Source of the DNA: JALYOC01 sp036675345
GTDB taxonomy: Bacteria > Myxococcota > Myxococcia > Myxococcales > Myxococcaceae
DNA: 64,000 nucleotides
Assembly (NCBI GenBank): GCA_036675345.1
Contig: JAKFFE010000013.1
Span: 47,480 to 111,479, forward strand
Reading direction: 5' to 3'
Positions 42,633 through 50,479 of the stretch are shown here, piece after piece. The notes beneath the pieces were generated by a model, which was not told the DNA's origin, ran no database searches, and was given only the letters and a program-made list of their open reading frames with translations. Numbering within the stretch: position 1 is the first letter of the stretch; each line of letters starts with the position of its first letter. A program made the position numbers and the translations under genes.

Positions 42633-44081
42633 TCAGGCGGTCTTGGCCACTCCCGGGCCGGCCACGGTGGGGAGGGTGGCCACGGTGCCGGTGCCCGATT
42701 TGGACGTCGGCTTGGCGTTCCACACCCGGGTGCAGAGGATCAGCCCCACGATCGCCACCGGGATCATCACCCCGGTCCAGAACAGCCAGTTGGCCGGATC
42801 CTTGGCCGCCTCGCCGGTGGGCACCATGTGCCCGATCAGCAGCGACTGGATCCCGGTGCCCAGGTAGACGAACCCGTCGATGATCCCCACCGCCACCCCG
42901 GCATTCTTCCTGCCGCCGAAGTCAGCGCTGGCGGTGCCGGAGAGCATCCCGTGCACGCCCACGTAGTTGAGGGCCATGAACACCAGAACCCAACCCACCC
43001 AGGGCTGGCCAAGCACGAAGGTGGCCACGATGCTGCCCACGGTGATCCCGCCGTACAGCACCGACACCACCGGTCCGCGCCGCGACTGGAACACCTTGTC
43101 CGAGATCACCCCGGCGAACATCCCGCCCACGATCCCGAACACACACAGCAGCATCCCCCAGTTCTTGGCCACGAAGTCGTCGCCGATCCCCACCGCCAGC
43201 GAGAACTTCGGGTACCAGGACATGACCCCGTTGCGCAGAAAGCCGGTGCAGAACTCGATGGCGATGATGATCACCATCACCGGGTTCTTGAACATCTTGA
43301 GGAACACCTGGACCACGCCCAGGCGCTCGCCGCTCTCGGAGGAGGAGGCGTCCCCCACGTCGAAGTCGCGGTGCCCGGCCTGGCCCGGGGTGTCCCGGAT
43401 CAGCAGCAGCCCGACCACGAACATCCCGATCAGGATCAGCGCCGGGACCCAGAAGGCCCAGTAGGGGGCCTCGGGGAACACCTTGATGATCTTCCGGCTC
43501 CAGTCGTAGCCGAAGTAGATCCCCAAAGAGATCAGGATCCCGAACACCCCGCCCTGGACGCCGCGCTCGCGCACGTGGAACCAGGAGGCGTTGACCTTGA
43601 CGATCGAGACCGCCCCGAAGCTCTGGAAGTACATGTTGGCGCCGTAGAGGACGCTGAGCCAGAGCACCAGCCCGCCGGGAGGAACCCAGCCGTTGCCCAG
43701 GCCCATCGCCAAGGCGCCCATCCCCAGGTTCGCCGCCGCCACCCCCGCGGAGGAGAGGAGGATGGTGGTGCGTCCGCCCAGCTTGTCGGTCAGCGGGCCG
43801 TTGATCAGGAAGGACACCGCGTAGGTCAAGGTGCCCACCCCGAAGATGGTCCCGAACGAGGCGTTGTCGATCCCCAGCGCCGAGGTGGCGTAGATGATGT
43901 TGTAACGCCCGAAGTACAGAAAGGCGTAGGTCATCCCCAGCGGGAACCAGTTGAAGAACCGGCGCTGGCGGAAGGCGTCGGAGTGGCCCAGGTCGCCCAC
44001 CTTCGGCAGCCGCCACAGCACCAGGCCAATCACTGCCAACAGCATGAGGATGGGAGAAAGGTCGCGCAGCCAGCCCGGCAT
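42633..44081 (-). CDS. MFS transporter of the organophosphate:phosphate antiporter family
   Basis: This 482-residue carrier has about twelve transmembrane helices. The first segment FRQRRFFNWFPLGMTYAFLYFGRYN and later loops are those of the OPA family (GlpT/UhpT type), which exchange organic phosphates for inorganic phosphate. The central basic residues that bind the phosphate are partly visible as the Arg/Lys of GRYN and the cytoplasmic DKLGGRTT motif A-like loop. A hydrophilic loop (DVGDASSSESGE) joins the two halves. The ATG at 44081 has AGGAGA upstream. Substrate cannot be set between glycerol-3-phosphate and hexose phosphate. Confidence 0.88.
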   Translation of the reverse strand: MPGWLRDLSPILMLLAVIGLVLWRLPKVGDLGHSDAFRQRRFFNWFPLGMTYAFLYFGRYNIIYATSALGIDNASFGTIFGVGTLTYAVSFLINGPLTDKLGGRTTILLSSAGVAAANLGMGALAMGLGNGWVPPGGLVLWLSVLYGANMYFQSFGAVSIVKVNASWFHVRERGVQGGVFGILISLGIYFGYDWSRKIIKVFPEAPYWAFWVPALILIGMFVVGLLLIRDTPGQAGHRDFDVGDASSSESGERLGVVQVFLKMFKNPVMVIIIAIEFCTGFLRNGVMSWYPKFSLAVGIGDDFVAKNWGMLLCVFGIVGGMFAGVISDKVFQSRRGPVVSVLYGGITVGSIVATFVLGQPWVGWVLVFMALNYVGVHGMLSGTASADFGGRKNAGVAVGIIDGFVYLGTGIQSLLIGHMVPTGEAAKDPANWLFWTGVMIPVAIVGLILCTRVWNAKPTSKSGTGTVATLPTVAGPGVAKTA

Positions 44082-44215
44082 CGTTGAGGTCTCCTGAACG
44101 GGCGCGGACCATACACCACCGTCTGACTCCGACCGTTGGAGATCCGACCACCCACGGGGGACGTCTGGGGGGCGGGCAGGCCGGTGGACAAGGTGCGGTG
44201 TCCGTCAAACCTGAC

Positions 44216-44221
44216 TACACT
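44216..44221 (+). promoter_or_regulatory. -10 box giving an apparent leaderless mRNA
   Basis: TACACT (4/6 and of the TAnnnT type) ends 7 nt before the GTG at 44229. There is no Shine-Dalgarno. No -35 is evident. Confidence 0.45.
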
Positions 44222-44228
44222 GCCGGTC

Positions 44229-45791
44229 GTGACCGGGCTCCCGGAACAGCCCCAGTTCTGGAATCGACTGGATGTTCATGACAAGCGCCAGCTGGAGCTG
44301 AAGCTCGAGTTCCGTCCGTGCGCCCGGGACGAGAAGAGCCACTACCGGGTGGAGACGTTCCTGTTCACCCCGGCCAGCCTCCACGTGGACGCGGAGACCT
44401 ACCCGCGGGACGCCTTCTATTCGGACATCCACAACTACGTCCGGCTCAAGACCCCGATCATGGGCTTCGATGAGCTGCTGGCGCTGCAGCAGTCGCCGCT
44501 GGTGAAGCTGGAGCGGAAGCTGGAGGGGCTGACCCCGCTGGCGGAGCCGGACGTGATCTACCAGGCCAAGCTGCTCTCCTGCGTGTACCGGGCGGCCCTG
44601 CGCCGGATGTCCGGGCGGGTGTCCGCGCACTGCGATCTGCCGCTGACCGACAAGCTGTCCCAGTCCCAGCCGCTGGACCAGGACCTGCGCTCCGACATGT
44701 TCGACGCGGAGAAGGTCCTGGCCCGCTACCGGACCTTCACCCGTCGGCTGCAGGAGACCCGTCCGGTGGTGGAGCGCACCCGCGCCTCGCTGCGGCTGGT
44801 GGACGAGTACATGAGCCTCTCGGTGGAGCAGTTCTTCCGCAAGGCGGCCGCGGACATGGAGCGGCTGCCCCGGACCGGCACCTATACCGAGCTGCGCAAG
44901 GAGCTGATGGCGGACGTGATCCGCGAGGAGACCCACCGCAAGGAGCACCAGCTGCGATCCGTGCTGTCGCCCACCGGCGACAACGAGGAGTACATGCACC
45001 GGATCGGCTTTCTGAAGAAGTTCTGCATGAACATCCTCTTCCTGGATGTGCGCCGACAGCGCCGCAACACCGGGATCGAAGAGGCGCTGTTCGCGGTGGC
45101 CGCCGGGTTCGCGATGGCCTTCGCCACCGCGGTGGCCTTCTGGGCCCAGGCCCGCTTCGCCCAGCTGTCCTTGAACTTCTTCCTGGTGCTGGTGGTGGGC
45201 TACATGATGAAGGACCGGATCAAGGAGGGCCTGCGGCGGATCTTCAGCGCCTTTGCCTCCAAGCGGCTCTTCGATCGCCAGACCCAGATCCTGGACCCGG
45301 TCACCAAGCGCCAGATCGGGATCTGCAAGGAGAAGCTGGACTACGGCGGGAAGGTCCCCCCGGAGATCTCCGCCCTCCGCCACGCGGACGACTTCCTCAC
45401 CGTCTCCCAGGGGGAGCTGTCCGAGTCGGTGCTGCGCTACCAGAAGCAGATCATCCTGGACTCGGAGATGCTGCCCCGGGTCCACGATGGGATCAGCGGG
45501 GTCACCGACATCATCCGGCTGAGCATCGATCACTTGTGCCGGGACATGGATGATCCGGAGTTCGCGATCGAGTACGTGGACCTGGAGGCGCTGACCGTGG
45601 GCCGGGTGCGGGGAGCCAAGAGCTACCTGGTGGACCTGGCCCTGCGCTTCACCGTGGAGCACGAGCACGAGCGCCAGGTCTCCGTGCAGCTGTACCGGCT
45701 GGTGCTGGACCGCAACGGCATCAAACGGATGCTGCGGGTGGACCACGACGGGGCCCCTGATTCCCCGGGGCCCGTCCGCTCGGTGGCGTAG
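44229..45791 (+). CDS. Conserved membrane protein of unknown function
   Basis: I do not recognise this 520-residue protein. The N-terminal 270 residues are soluble, rich in charged helices, and begin MTGLPEQPQFWNRLD. Two hydrophobic segments near 290-335 (ALFAVAAGFAMAFATAVAFW and LSLNFFLVLVVGYMM) could be a hairpin in the membrane. A mixed alpha/beta C-terminus follows, ending in VQLYRLVLDRNGIKRMLRVDHD. No active-site motif stands out. It has a leaderless-type promoter, diverges from the MFS gene, and is followed 128 nt later by pdhA. Confidence 0.75.
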   Translation: MTGLPEQPQFWNRLDVHDKRQLELKLEFRPCARDEKSHYRVETFLFTPASLHVDAETYPRDAFYSDIHNYVRLKTPIMGFDELLALQQSPLVKLERKLEGLTPLAEPDVIYQAKLLSCVYRAALRRMSGRVSAHCDLPLTDKLSQSQPLDQDLRSDMFDAEKVLARYRTFTRRLQETRPVVERTRASLRLVDEYMSLSVEQFFRKAAADMERLPRTGTYTELRKELMADVIREETHRKEHQLRSVLSPTGDNEEYMHRIGFLKKFCMNILFLDVRRQRRNTGIEEALFAVAAGFAMAFATAVAFWAQARFAQLSLNFFLVLVVGYMMKDRIKEGLRRIFSAFASKRLFDRQTQILDPVTKRQIGICKEKLDYGGKVPPEISALRHADDFLTVSQGELSESVLRYQKQIILDSEMLPRVHDGISGVTDIIRLSIDHLCRDMDDPEFAIEYVDLEALTVGRVRGAKSYLVDLALRFTVEHEHERQVSVQLYRLVLDRNGIKRMLRVDHDGAPDSPGPVRSVA

Positions 45792-45919
45792 CAGCGGGCC
45801 CTTCCAGCGTCTCCCCGGTGTCTACGACGCACTGCGTGGGCAGGTTCCGCTTTCAAGGCGTGGGATTCGACGGTAAGGAACCCGCCCGCAGGACCACCTG
45901 GCACCCGAAAGGCTCTACC

Positions 45920-47101
45920 GTGGGCGACGCGCTCTCCAAAGACACCCTGCTGACGATGTACCGGAAGATGCAGCTGATCCGCCGCTTCGAGGAGAAGGCG
46001 GGGCAGGCATATGGCCAGGCGAAGATTGCCGGCTTCTGTCACCTCTACATCGGCCAGGAGGCGGTGGCGGTGGGGGCCAACGAGGCCATCCGCACCGACG
46101 ACTACATGCTCTCCGCCTACCGCGAGCATGGCCATGCGCTGGCCCGGGGCAGCCACCCGGGGATGGTGATGGCGGAGCTGTTCGGCCGCGGCAGCGGCTA
46201 CAGCAAGGGCAAGGGCGGCTCGATGCACATCTTCGACATCGAGAACCACTTCTACGGCGGCTACGGGATCGTGGGCGGGCAGATCCCGCTGGGCGCGGGG
46301 ATGGCGTTCGCCGCCCGCTACCGCAATGAGGACCGGGTCACCCTCTGCTTCTTCGGTGAGGCGGCGGCCAACCAGGGCGCCTTCCACGAGACGCTGAACA
46401 TGGCCTCCAAGTGGAAGCTGCCGGTGATCTTCATCTGCGAGAACAATCGCTACGGGATGGGAACCGCGATCAAGCGGGTGGCCGCGGTCCCGGAGATGCA
46501 CAAGCGGGCCTCCGCCTACGCGATGCGCGGCGAGGCGGTGGACGGGATGGACGTCCTCAAGGTCTACGACGCGGTGCAGGACGTGGCGGCCTACTGCCGC
46601 GCCGGCAAGGGCCCGGTCCTGCTGGAGGCCAACACCTATCGCTTCCGCGGTCACTCCATGGCGGACGCGGCCACCTACCGGCAGAAGCAGGAGGTGGAGG
46701 AGGAGCGGAAGAACGATCCCATCCCCCGGCTGCGCGCGTACGTGGTCGCCAAGAAGCTGGCCACCGAGGAGGAGTTCGATGCCATCGACGCCGACGCCAA
46801 GCACCAGGCGGAGGAGGCCTACCGCTTCGCCGACGAGTCCGCCGAGCCTTCGCTGGACGAGCTGTGGGTGGACACCATCGTGGCTCCCGGGGAGCAGGAC
46901 GTGAAGCCGCGGGAGCGGGTGCTGGGGGCCAAGGACGTGAAGTGGCCCAGCTACCCCACCGGCCAGGAGCTGAAGGTCACCTGGGATCTGGAGCCCCGCG
47001 AGGAGGCCCGCGCCGCCGAGCAGGACGCGGGGATGCCGGCCCGGGGTGGTGAGTCGCCGTCTGGCAAGGTTGCTTCCAAGTCGCAGAAGTCCGCGCGCTA
47101 A
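45920..47101 (+). CDS. pdhA: Pyruvate dehydrogenase E1 component, alpha subunit
   Basis: With E1 beta this ThDP enzyme decarboxylates pyruvate and acetylates the lipoyl group of E2. The 393 residues match PDH/BCKDH alpha chains: HLYIGQEAVAVG, REHGHALARG, and the ENNRYGMGT loop. The ThDP/Mg motif normally GDGAxN reads GEAAAN here (G146, E147), so the metal-binding Asp is Glu. The phosphorylation-loop region FRGHSMADAATYR is intact. The GTG at 45920 follows AAAGG; upstream codons give a Pro/Arg extension. A Lys/Ser tail follows the core. The E1 beta gene starts 22 nt later. Confidence 0.95.
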   Translation: MGDALSKDTLLTMYRKMQLIRRFEEKAGQAYGQAKIAGFCHLYIGQEAVAVGANEAIRTDDYMLSAYREHGHALARGSHPGMVMAELFGRGSGYSKGKGGSMHIFDIENHFYGGYGIVGGQIPLGAGMAFAARYRNEDRVTLCFFGEAAANQGAFHETLNMASKWKLPVIFICENNRYGMGTAIKRVAAVPEMHKRASAYAMRGEAVDGMDVLKVYDAVQDVAAYCRAGKGPVLLEANTYRFRGHSMADAATYRQKQEVEEERKNDPIPRLRAYVVAKKLATEEEFDAIDADAKHQAEEAYRFADESAEPSLDELWVDTIVAPGEQDVKPRERVLGAKDVKWPSYPTGQELKVTWDLEPREEARAAEQDAGMPARGGESPSGKVASKSQKSAR

Positions 47102-47123
47102 AAAAAGTCTTTCGAGGAACACC

Positions 47124-48509
47124 ATGGCGAACGCTGTGCAGATGCCCGCGTTGTCCCCCACCATGACGGAGGGGAAGATCTCGCGTTGGCTGAAGAAGGA
47201 AGGCGACTCGGTCAAGTCCGGTGAGGCGATCGCCGAGGTGGAGACCGACAAGTCGAACCTCGAGGTGGAGGCCTACGACGACGGGGTGCTGCTGCAGATC
47301 GCGGTGGAGGAAGGGGAGTCGGCGCCGGTGGGCGCGCCCATCGCCTTCATCGGGGCCAAGGGGGAGAAGGTGTCCGCCCAGGCTTCCGCGCCCGCTCCGG
47401 CGGCCGCGGCTGCTCCGGCGGCCAAGGAGGCCACGGAGGCCAAGGCGGTGGTCGCGCCCCGCGCCTCCCAGGCCCCGGTGGAGGCACCGGCTCCGGACGA
47501 CGAGCCCGCGCGCGACGCTCCCGGTCGGGAGCTGATGTACCGCGAGGCGCTCAACGAGGCCCTCTCCGAGGAGATGACCCGCGACGCCAACGTGTTCCTG
47601 ATCGGCGAAGAGGTGGGTCGCTACAACGGCGCCTTCAAGGTGTCGCTGGGCCTGCTGGACAAGTTCGGCAGCGCCCGGGTGGTGGACGCGCCGATCTCCG
47701 AGCTGGGCTTCACCGGGATGAGCGTGGGCGCGGCGATGGTCGGCCTGCGCCCGGTGGTGGAGATGATGACCTGGAACTTCGCCATCCTGGCGATGGACCA
47801 GATCGTCAACAACGCCGCCAAGCTGCGGCACATGTCCGGCGGCCAGCTGCGCTGCCCGATCGTGTTCCGCGGCCCGGGCGGCGCGGGCGGACGGCTCTCC
47901 TCCCAGCACTCGCAGGCGCTGGAGGCGAACTACGCCCACTTCCCCGGACTGAAGGTGATTGCCCCCGCCACCCCGCGCGACGCCAAGGGGATGCTCAAGT
48001 CGGCGATCCGCGACGAGAACCCGGTGGTGATGTTCGAGGGCGAGAAGCTGTACGCGATGAAGGGCCAGGTCCCGGACGGCGAGTACACCATCCCGCTGGG
48101 CAAGGCGGACGTGAAGCGGGAGGGGAAGGACGTCTCGATCATCACCTGGTCGCGGATGTACTTCTTCTGCGAGCAGGCGGCCCAGGAGCTGGAGGCGGAG
48201 GGGATCTCGGTGGAGATCCTGGATCTGCGCACCCTGCGCCCCCTGGACGAAGAGGCGATCCTGGCCACGGTCAGGAAGACCAACCGGGTGGTGATCGTGG
48301 AGGAGGGCTGGCCGCTGGCGGGCATTGGCGCGCAGGTGGTGGACATCATCCAGTCCAAGGCCTTCGATGAGCTGGACGCACCGATCTTCCGGGTCCATGG
48401 CCTGGACGTGAACATGTCCTACGCGGCGAACCTTGAGGCGGCCACCCAGCCGGACGCTCCCAAGATCAAGGCCGCGGTGAAGAAGGTCATGTACCTCGAG
48501 GAGGCCTGA
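47124..48509 (+). CDS. pdhB: Pyruvate dehydrogenase E1 beta with N-terminal lipoyl domain
   Basis: This 461-residue chain is E1 beta fused to a lipoyl domain. The lipoyl domain spans 1-80, with the lipoylated lysine K43 in EVETDKSN. An Ala/Pro-rich swinging linker covers 88-135. The transketolase-like beta subunit follows, with MYREALNEALSEEM, the FLIGEEVG motif and the RGPGGAGGR loop, and a C-terminal domain with VVIVEEGWPLAG. E1 beta with a lipoyl domain is known from some alphaproteobacteria. The linker makes the lipoate mobile, as in E2. It lies 2 nt before the E2 gene. Confidence 0.95.
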   Translation: MANAVQMPALSPTMTEGKISRWLKKEGDSVKSGEAIAEVETDKSNLEVEAYDDGVLLQIAVEEGESAPVGAPIAFIGAKGEKVSAQASAPAPAAAAAPAAKEATEAKAVVAPRASQAPVEAPAPDDEPARDAPGRELMYREALNEALSEEMTRDANVFLIGEEVGRYNGAFKVSLGLLDKFGSARVVDAPISELGFTGMSVGAAMVGLRPVVEMMTWNFAILAMDQIVNNAAKLRHMSGGQLRCPIVFRGPGGAGGRLSSQHSQALEANYAHFPGLKVIAPATPRDAKGMLKSAIRDENPVVMFEGEKLYAMKGQVPDGEYTIPLGKADVKREGKDVSIITWSRMYFFCEQAAQELEAEGISVEILDLRTLRPLDEEAILATVRKTNRVVIVEEGWPLAGIGAQVVDIIQSKAFDELDAPIFRVHGLDVNMSYAANLEAATQPDAPKIKAAVKKVMYLEEA

Positions 48510-48511
48510 GC

Positions 48512-49804
48512 TTGGCTACCGCAATCCAGATGCCGGCCCTCTCCCCGACCATGACGGAAGGGAAGATCACCCGCTGGCTGAAGAAGGAGGGGGACAAGGT
48601 CTCCTCGGGGGAGGCGATCGCCGAGGTGGAGACCGACAAGTCCAACCTGGAGATCGAGTCCTACGAGGACGGCTTTCTGCTGCAGATCGCGGTGAAGGAG
48701 AACGAGTCCGCCGCGGTGGGGGCAGCGATCGGCTACGTGGGCGCCAAGGGGGAGAAGGTCCCCGCCGGCGGCCAGGCGGCGAAGCCTGCTCCCCAGGCCC
48801 CAGCGGCAGCGGCCCCGGCCGCCAAGCCGGCCCCGGCTGCTCCGGCGGTCAAGTCGGTGGCGGCCGCCCCCGTCGCCCAGGCGGCGAAGCCCGCGGTCGT
48901 GCCTGCGGCGGCGCCCTCGGCCCGCCCGGCTCCGGCCGCGTCCGGCCGGCGGGTCCGCGTCTCTCCGCTGGCCCGCAAGATGGCCAGGGTGCAGGGCCTG
49001 GAGCTGGAGGCCCTCAGCGGCTCCGGACCCAACGGCCGGATCGTCAAGCGGGACATCGAGGCGGCGCTCAAGGGCGGCGTCCGCAAGGCCCCCGCGGCGG
49101 TGTCGGCGGCGCCTTTGGCGGCGCGGGCCCAGCCCACGGCCACCCCGATGTCCACCATGCGCAAGGTGATCGCGCAGCGGCTGGGCGAGGTGAAGCCCGG
49201 GGTGCCCCACTTCTACCTGACGGTGGAGGTGGAGATGGACGCGGCGATGAAGGTCCGCGAGGAGGCCAAGGCGCTGGAGGTGAAGGTCTCGGTCAACGAC
49301 GTGATCGTCAAGGCCACCGCGGTGGCCCTGCGCCAGTTCCCCAAGATCAACGTCCAGTACGCGGGGGACAGCATCCTGCAGCTGACCTCCTGCGACGTGG
49401 GCGTGGCGGTGGCGATCGAGGACGGGCTGATCACGCCGATCATCCGCGACGCGGATCAGAAGGGCCTGGGCCAGATCTCCGCCGAGACCCGCGACCTGGC
49501 CGAGCGCGCGCGCAAGAAGTCGCTCAAGCCGGCGGAGTACACCGGGGGGTCGATCACCGTCTCCAACCTGGGGATGTTCGGGATCGACGAGTTCATCGCC
49601 GTGCTCAACCCGCCGCAGGCGGCGATCCTGGCCATCGGCGCGGTGGCGGAGAAGCCGGTGGTCCGCGGCGGGCAGATCGTGGTTCGCAAGATGATGTCCA
49701 TCACCCTCTCCGGCGATCACCGGGTGATCGACGGCGCGGTGGGCGCGCAGTACCTCCAGGTCCTCAAGGGGCTGCTGGAGAGTCCACTGCGGCTGCTGTT
49801 CTAG
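48512..49804 (+). CDS. pdhC: Pyruvate dehydrogenase E2, dihydrolipoamide acetyltransferase
   Basis: E2 carries acetyl groups from lipoate to CoA and builds the complex core. A lipoyl domain (1-80, K43) is almost identical to that on E1 beta. An Ala/Pro linker follows, then the subunit-binding domain with VSPLARKMARVQGLE (about 148-185), a second linker and the catalytic domain. The active site is DHRVIDG with H403 and D407. The TTG at 48512 follows GAGGAGG by 8 nt. The E3 gene lpd is not in the window. The operon ends at a strong hairpin. Confidence 0.96.
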   Translation: MATAIQMPALSPTMTEGKITRWLKKEGDKVSSGEAIAEVETDKSNLEIESYEDGFLLQIAVKENESAAVGAAIGYVGAKGEKVPAGGQAAKPAPQAPAAAAPAAKPAPAAPAVKSVAAAPVAQAAKPAVVPAAAPSARPAPAASGRRVRVSPLARKMARVQGLELEALSGSGPNGRIVKRDIEAALKGGVRKAPAAVSAAPLAARAQPTATPMSTMRKVIAQRLGEVKPGVPHFYLTVEVEMDAAMKVREEAKALEVKVSVNDVIVKATAVALRQFPKINVQYAGDSILQLTSCDVGVAVAIEDGLITPIIRDADQKGLGQISAETRDLAERARKKSLKPAEYTGGSITVSNLGMFGIDEFIAVLNPPQAAILAIGAVAEKPVVRGGQIVVRKMMSITLSGDHRVIDGAVGAQYLQVLKGLLESPLRLLF

Positions 49805-49820
49805 CCGCGGTTCAGGGGGA

Positions 49821-49845
49821 GGCGCCGGGGTTGGAACCCGGCGCC
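49821..49845. terminator. Convergent hairpin after pdhC
   Basis: GGCGCCGGG (49821-49829) pairs perfectly with CCCGGCGCC (49837-49845) around 7 nt. It serves pdhC on the plus strand and the 63-residue gene on the minus strand. No U tract. Confidence 0.6.
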
Positions 49846-49855
49846 CTTGGAGTGG

Positions 49856-50047
49856 CTACTTGCGCTCCACCTGATGCTGTTCGCGCTCCAGTCCCCGCTG
49901 GGCCTCGGTGACGCCGGACGGGTGTGCCTCCCGCGTCCCCTCCTCGCCGGGCGAGCGCTCGTGGTCCTCCGAGCGGCCCGGGATGCCCGGCCACCCCGGA
50001 GGATGGGCGGAGGAGGTGTCCTGCGTGCTGCCCTTGTGCTTGGCCAT
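49856..50047 (-). CDS. Small hydrophilic hypothetical protein
   Basis: This 63-residue, highly charged protein (MAKHKGSTQDTSSAHPPGWPG then Glu/Arg/Gln-rich) is probably disordered and has no recognisable family. CAGGAGC at a good spacing before the ATG supports it as real, and the stop lies just before a strong hairpin. It diverges from the DUF2795 gene and is convergent with pdhC. Confidence 0.5.
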   Translation of the reverse strand: MAKHKGSTQDTSSAHPPGWPGIPGRSEDHERSPGEEGTREAHPSGVTEAQRGLEREQHQVERK

Positions 50048-50230
50048 GGATGCTCCTGGTGGGGGTCTTGGCCATCAGGGTGTGCAGTCAAGGACCCCGG
50101 CGCCATCTGCCGCCTGCTTGCCGCTTGACGGAGCAGGTGCTCGGACCCACAAGGGACGGGCCAGGGACTCGGGACCCCGGCGCTGTTGTACGAGCAGCGC
50201 TTTTTTGGGGACCGCCGCAAAGGAGGCCGC

Positions 50231-50479
50231 GTGTCTGCATCGGAGTTGGAGGCGAAGCTGACGGGGCTGTACCCGCTTGCCCACCAGGTAAGCGACGCAC
50301 TCAACGGGGCCGTCTACCCGCTGGCGCGTCGGGAGCTGCTGCTGGTCGCCCGTGAGAACGAGGCGCCGCCGATGCTGCTGACCCTGATGAGCGACCTGCG
50401 TTCGGGCAGCTATGCCTCCTTGGCGGAGGTCCAGGAGTCGTTGGAGGAGGGGACCGGGTCCCTCTCCACCGGGGGGTAG
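50231..50479 (+). CDS. DUF2795-domain protein
   Basis: This 82-residue helical protein matches the DUF2795 repeat fold, a three-helix unit of about 50 residues with YPLARRELLLVARENEAP and the closing YASLAEVQESL. DUF2795 proteins are common small actinobacterial and myxobacterial proteins of unknown role. The GTG at 50231 is fixed by AAAGGAGG about 5 nt upstream. The 3' end overlaps the convergent sensor-kinase gene by 70 nt. Confidence 0.75.
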   Translation: MSASELEAKLTGLYPLAHQVSDALNGAVYPLARRELLLVARENEAPPMLLTLMSDLRSGSYASLAEVQESLEEGTGSLSTGG

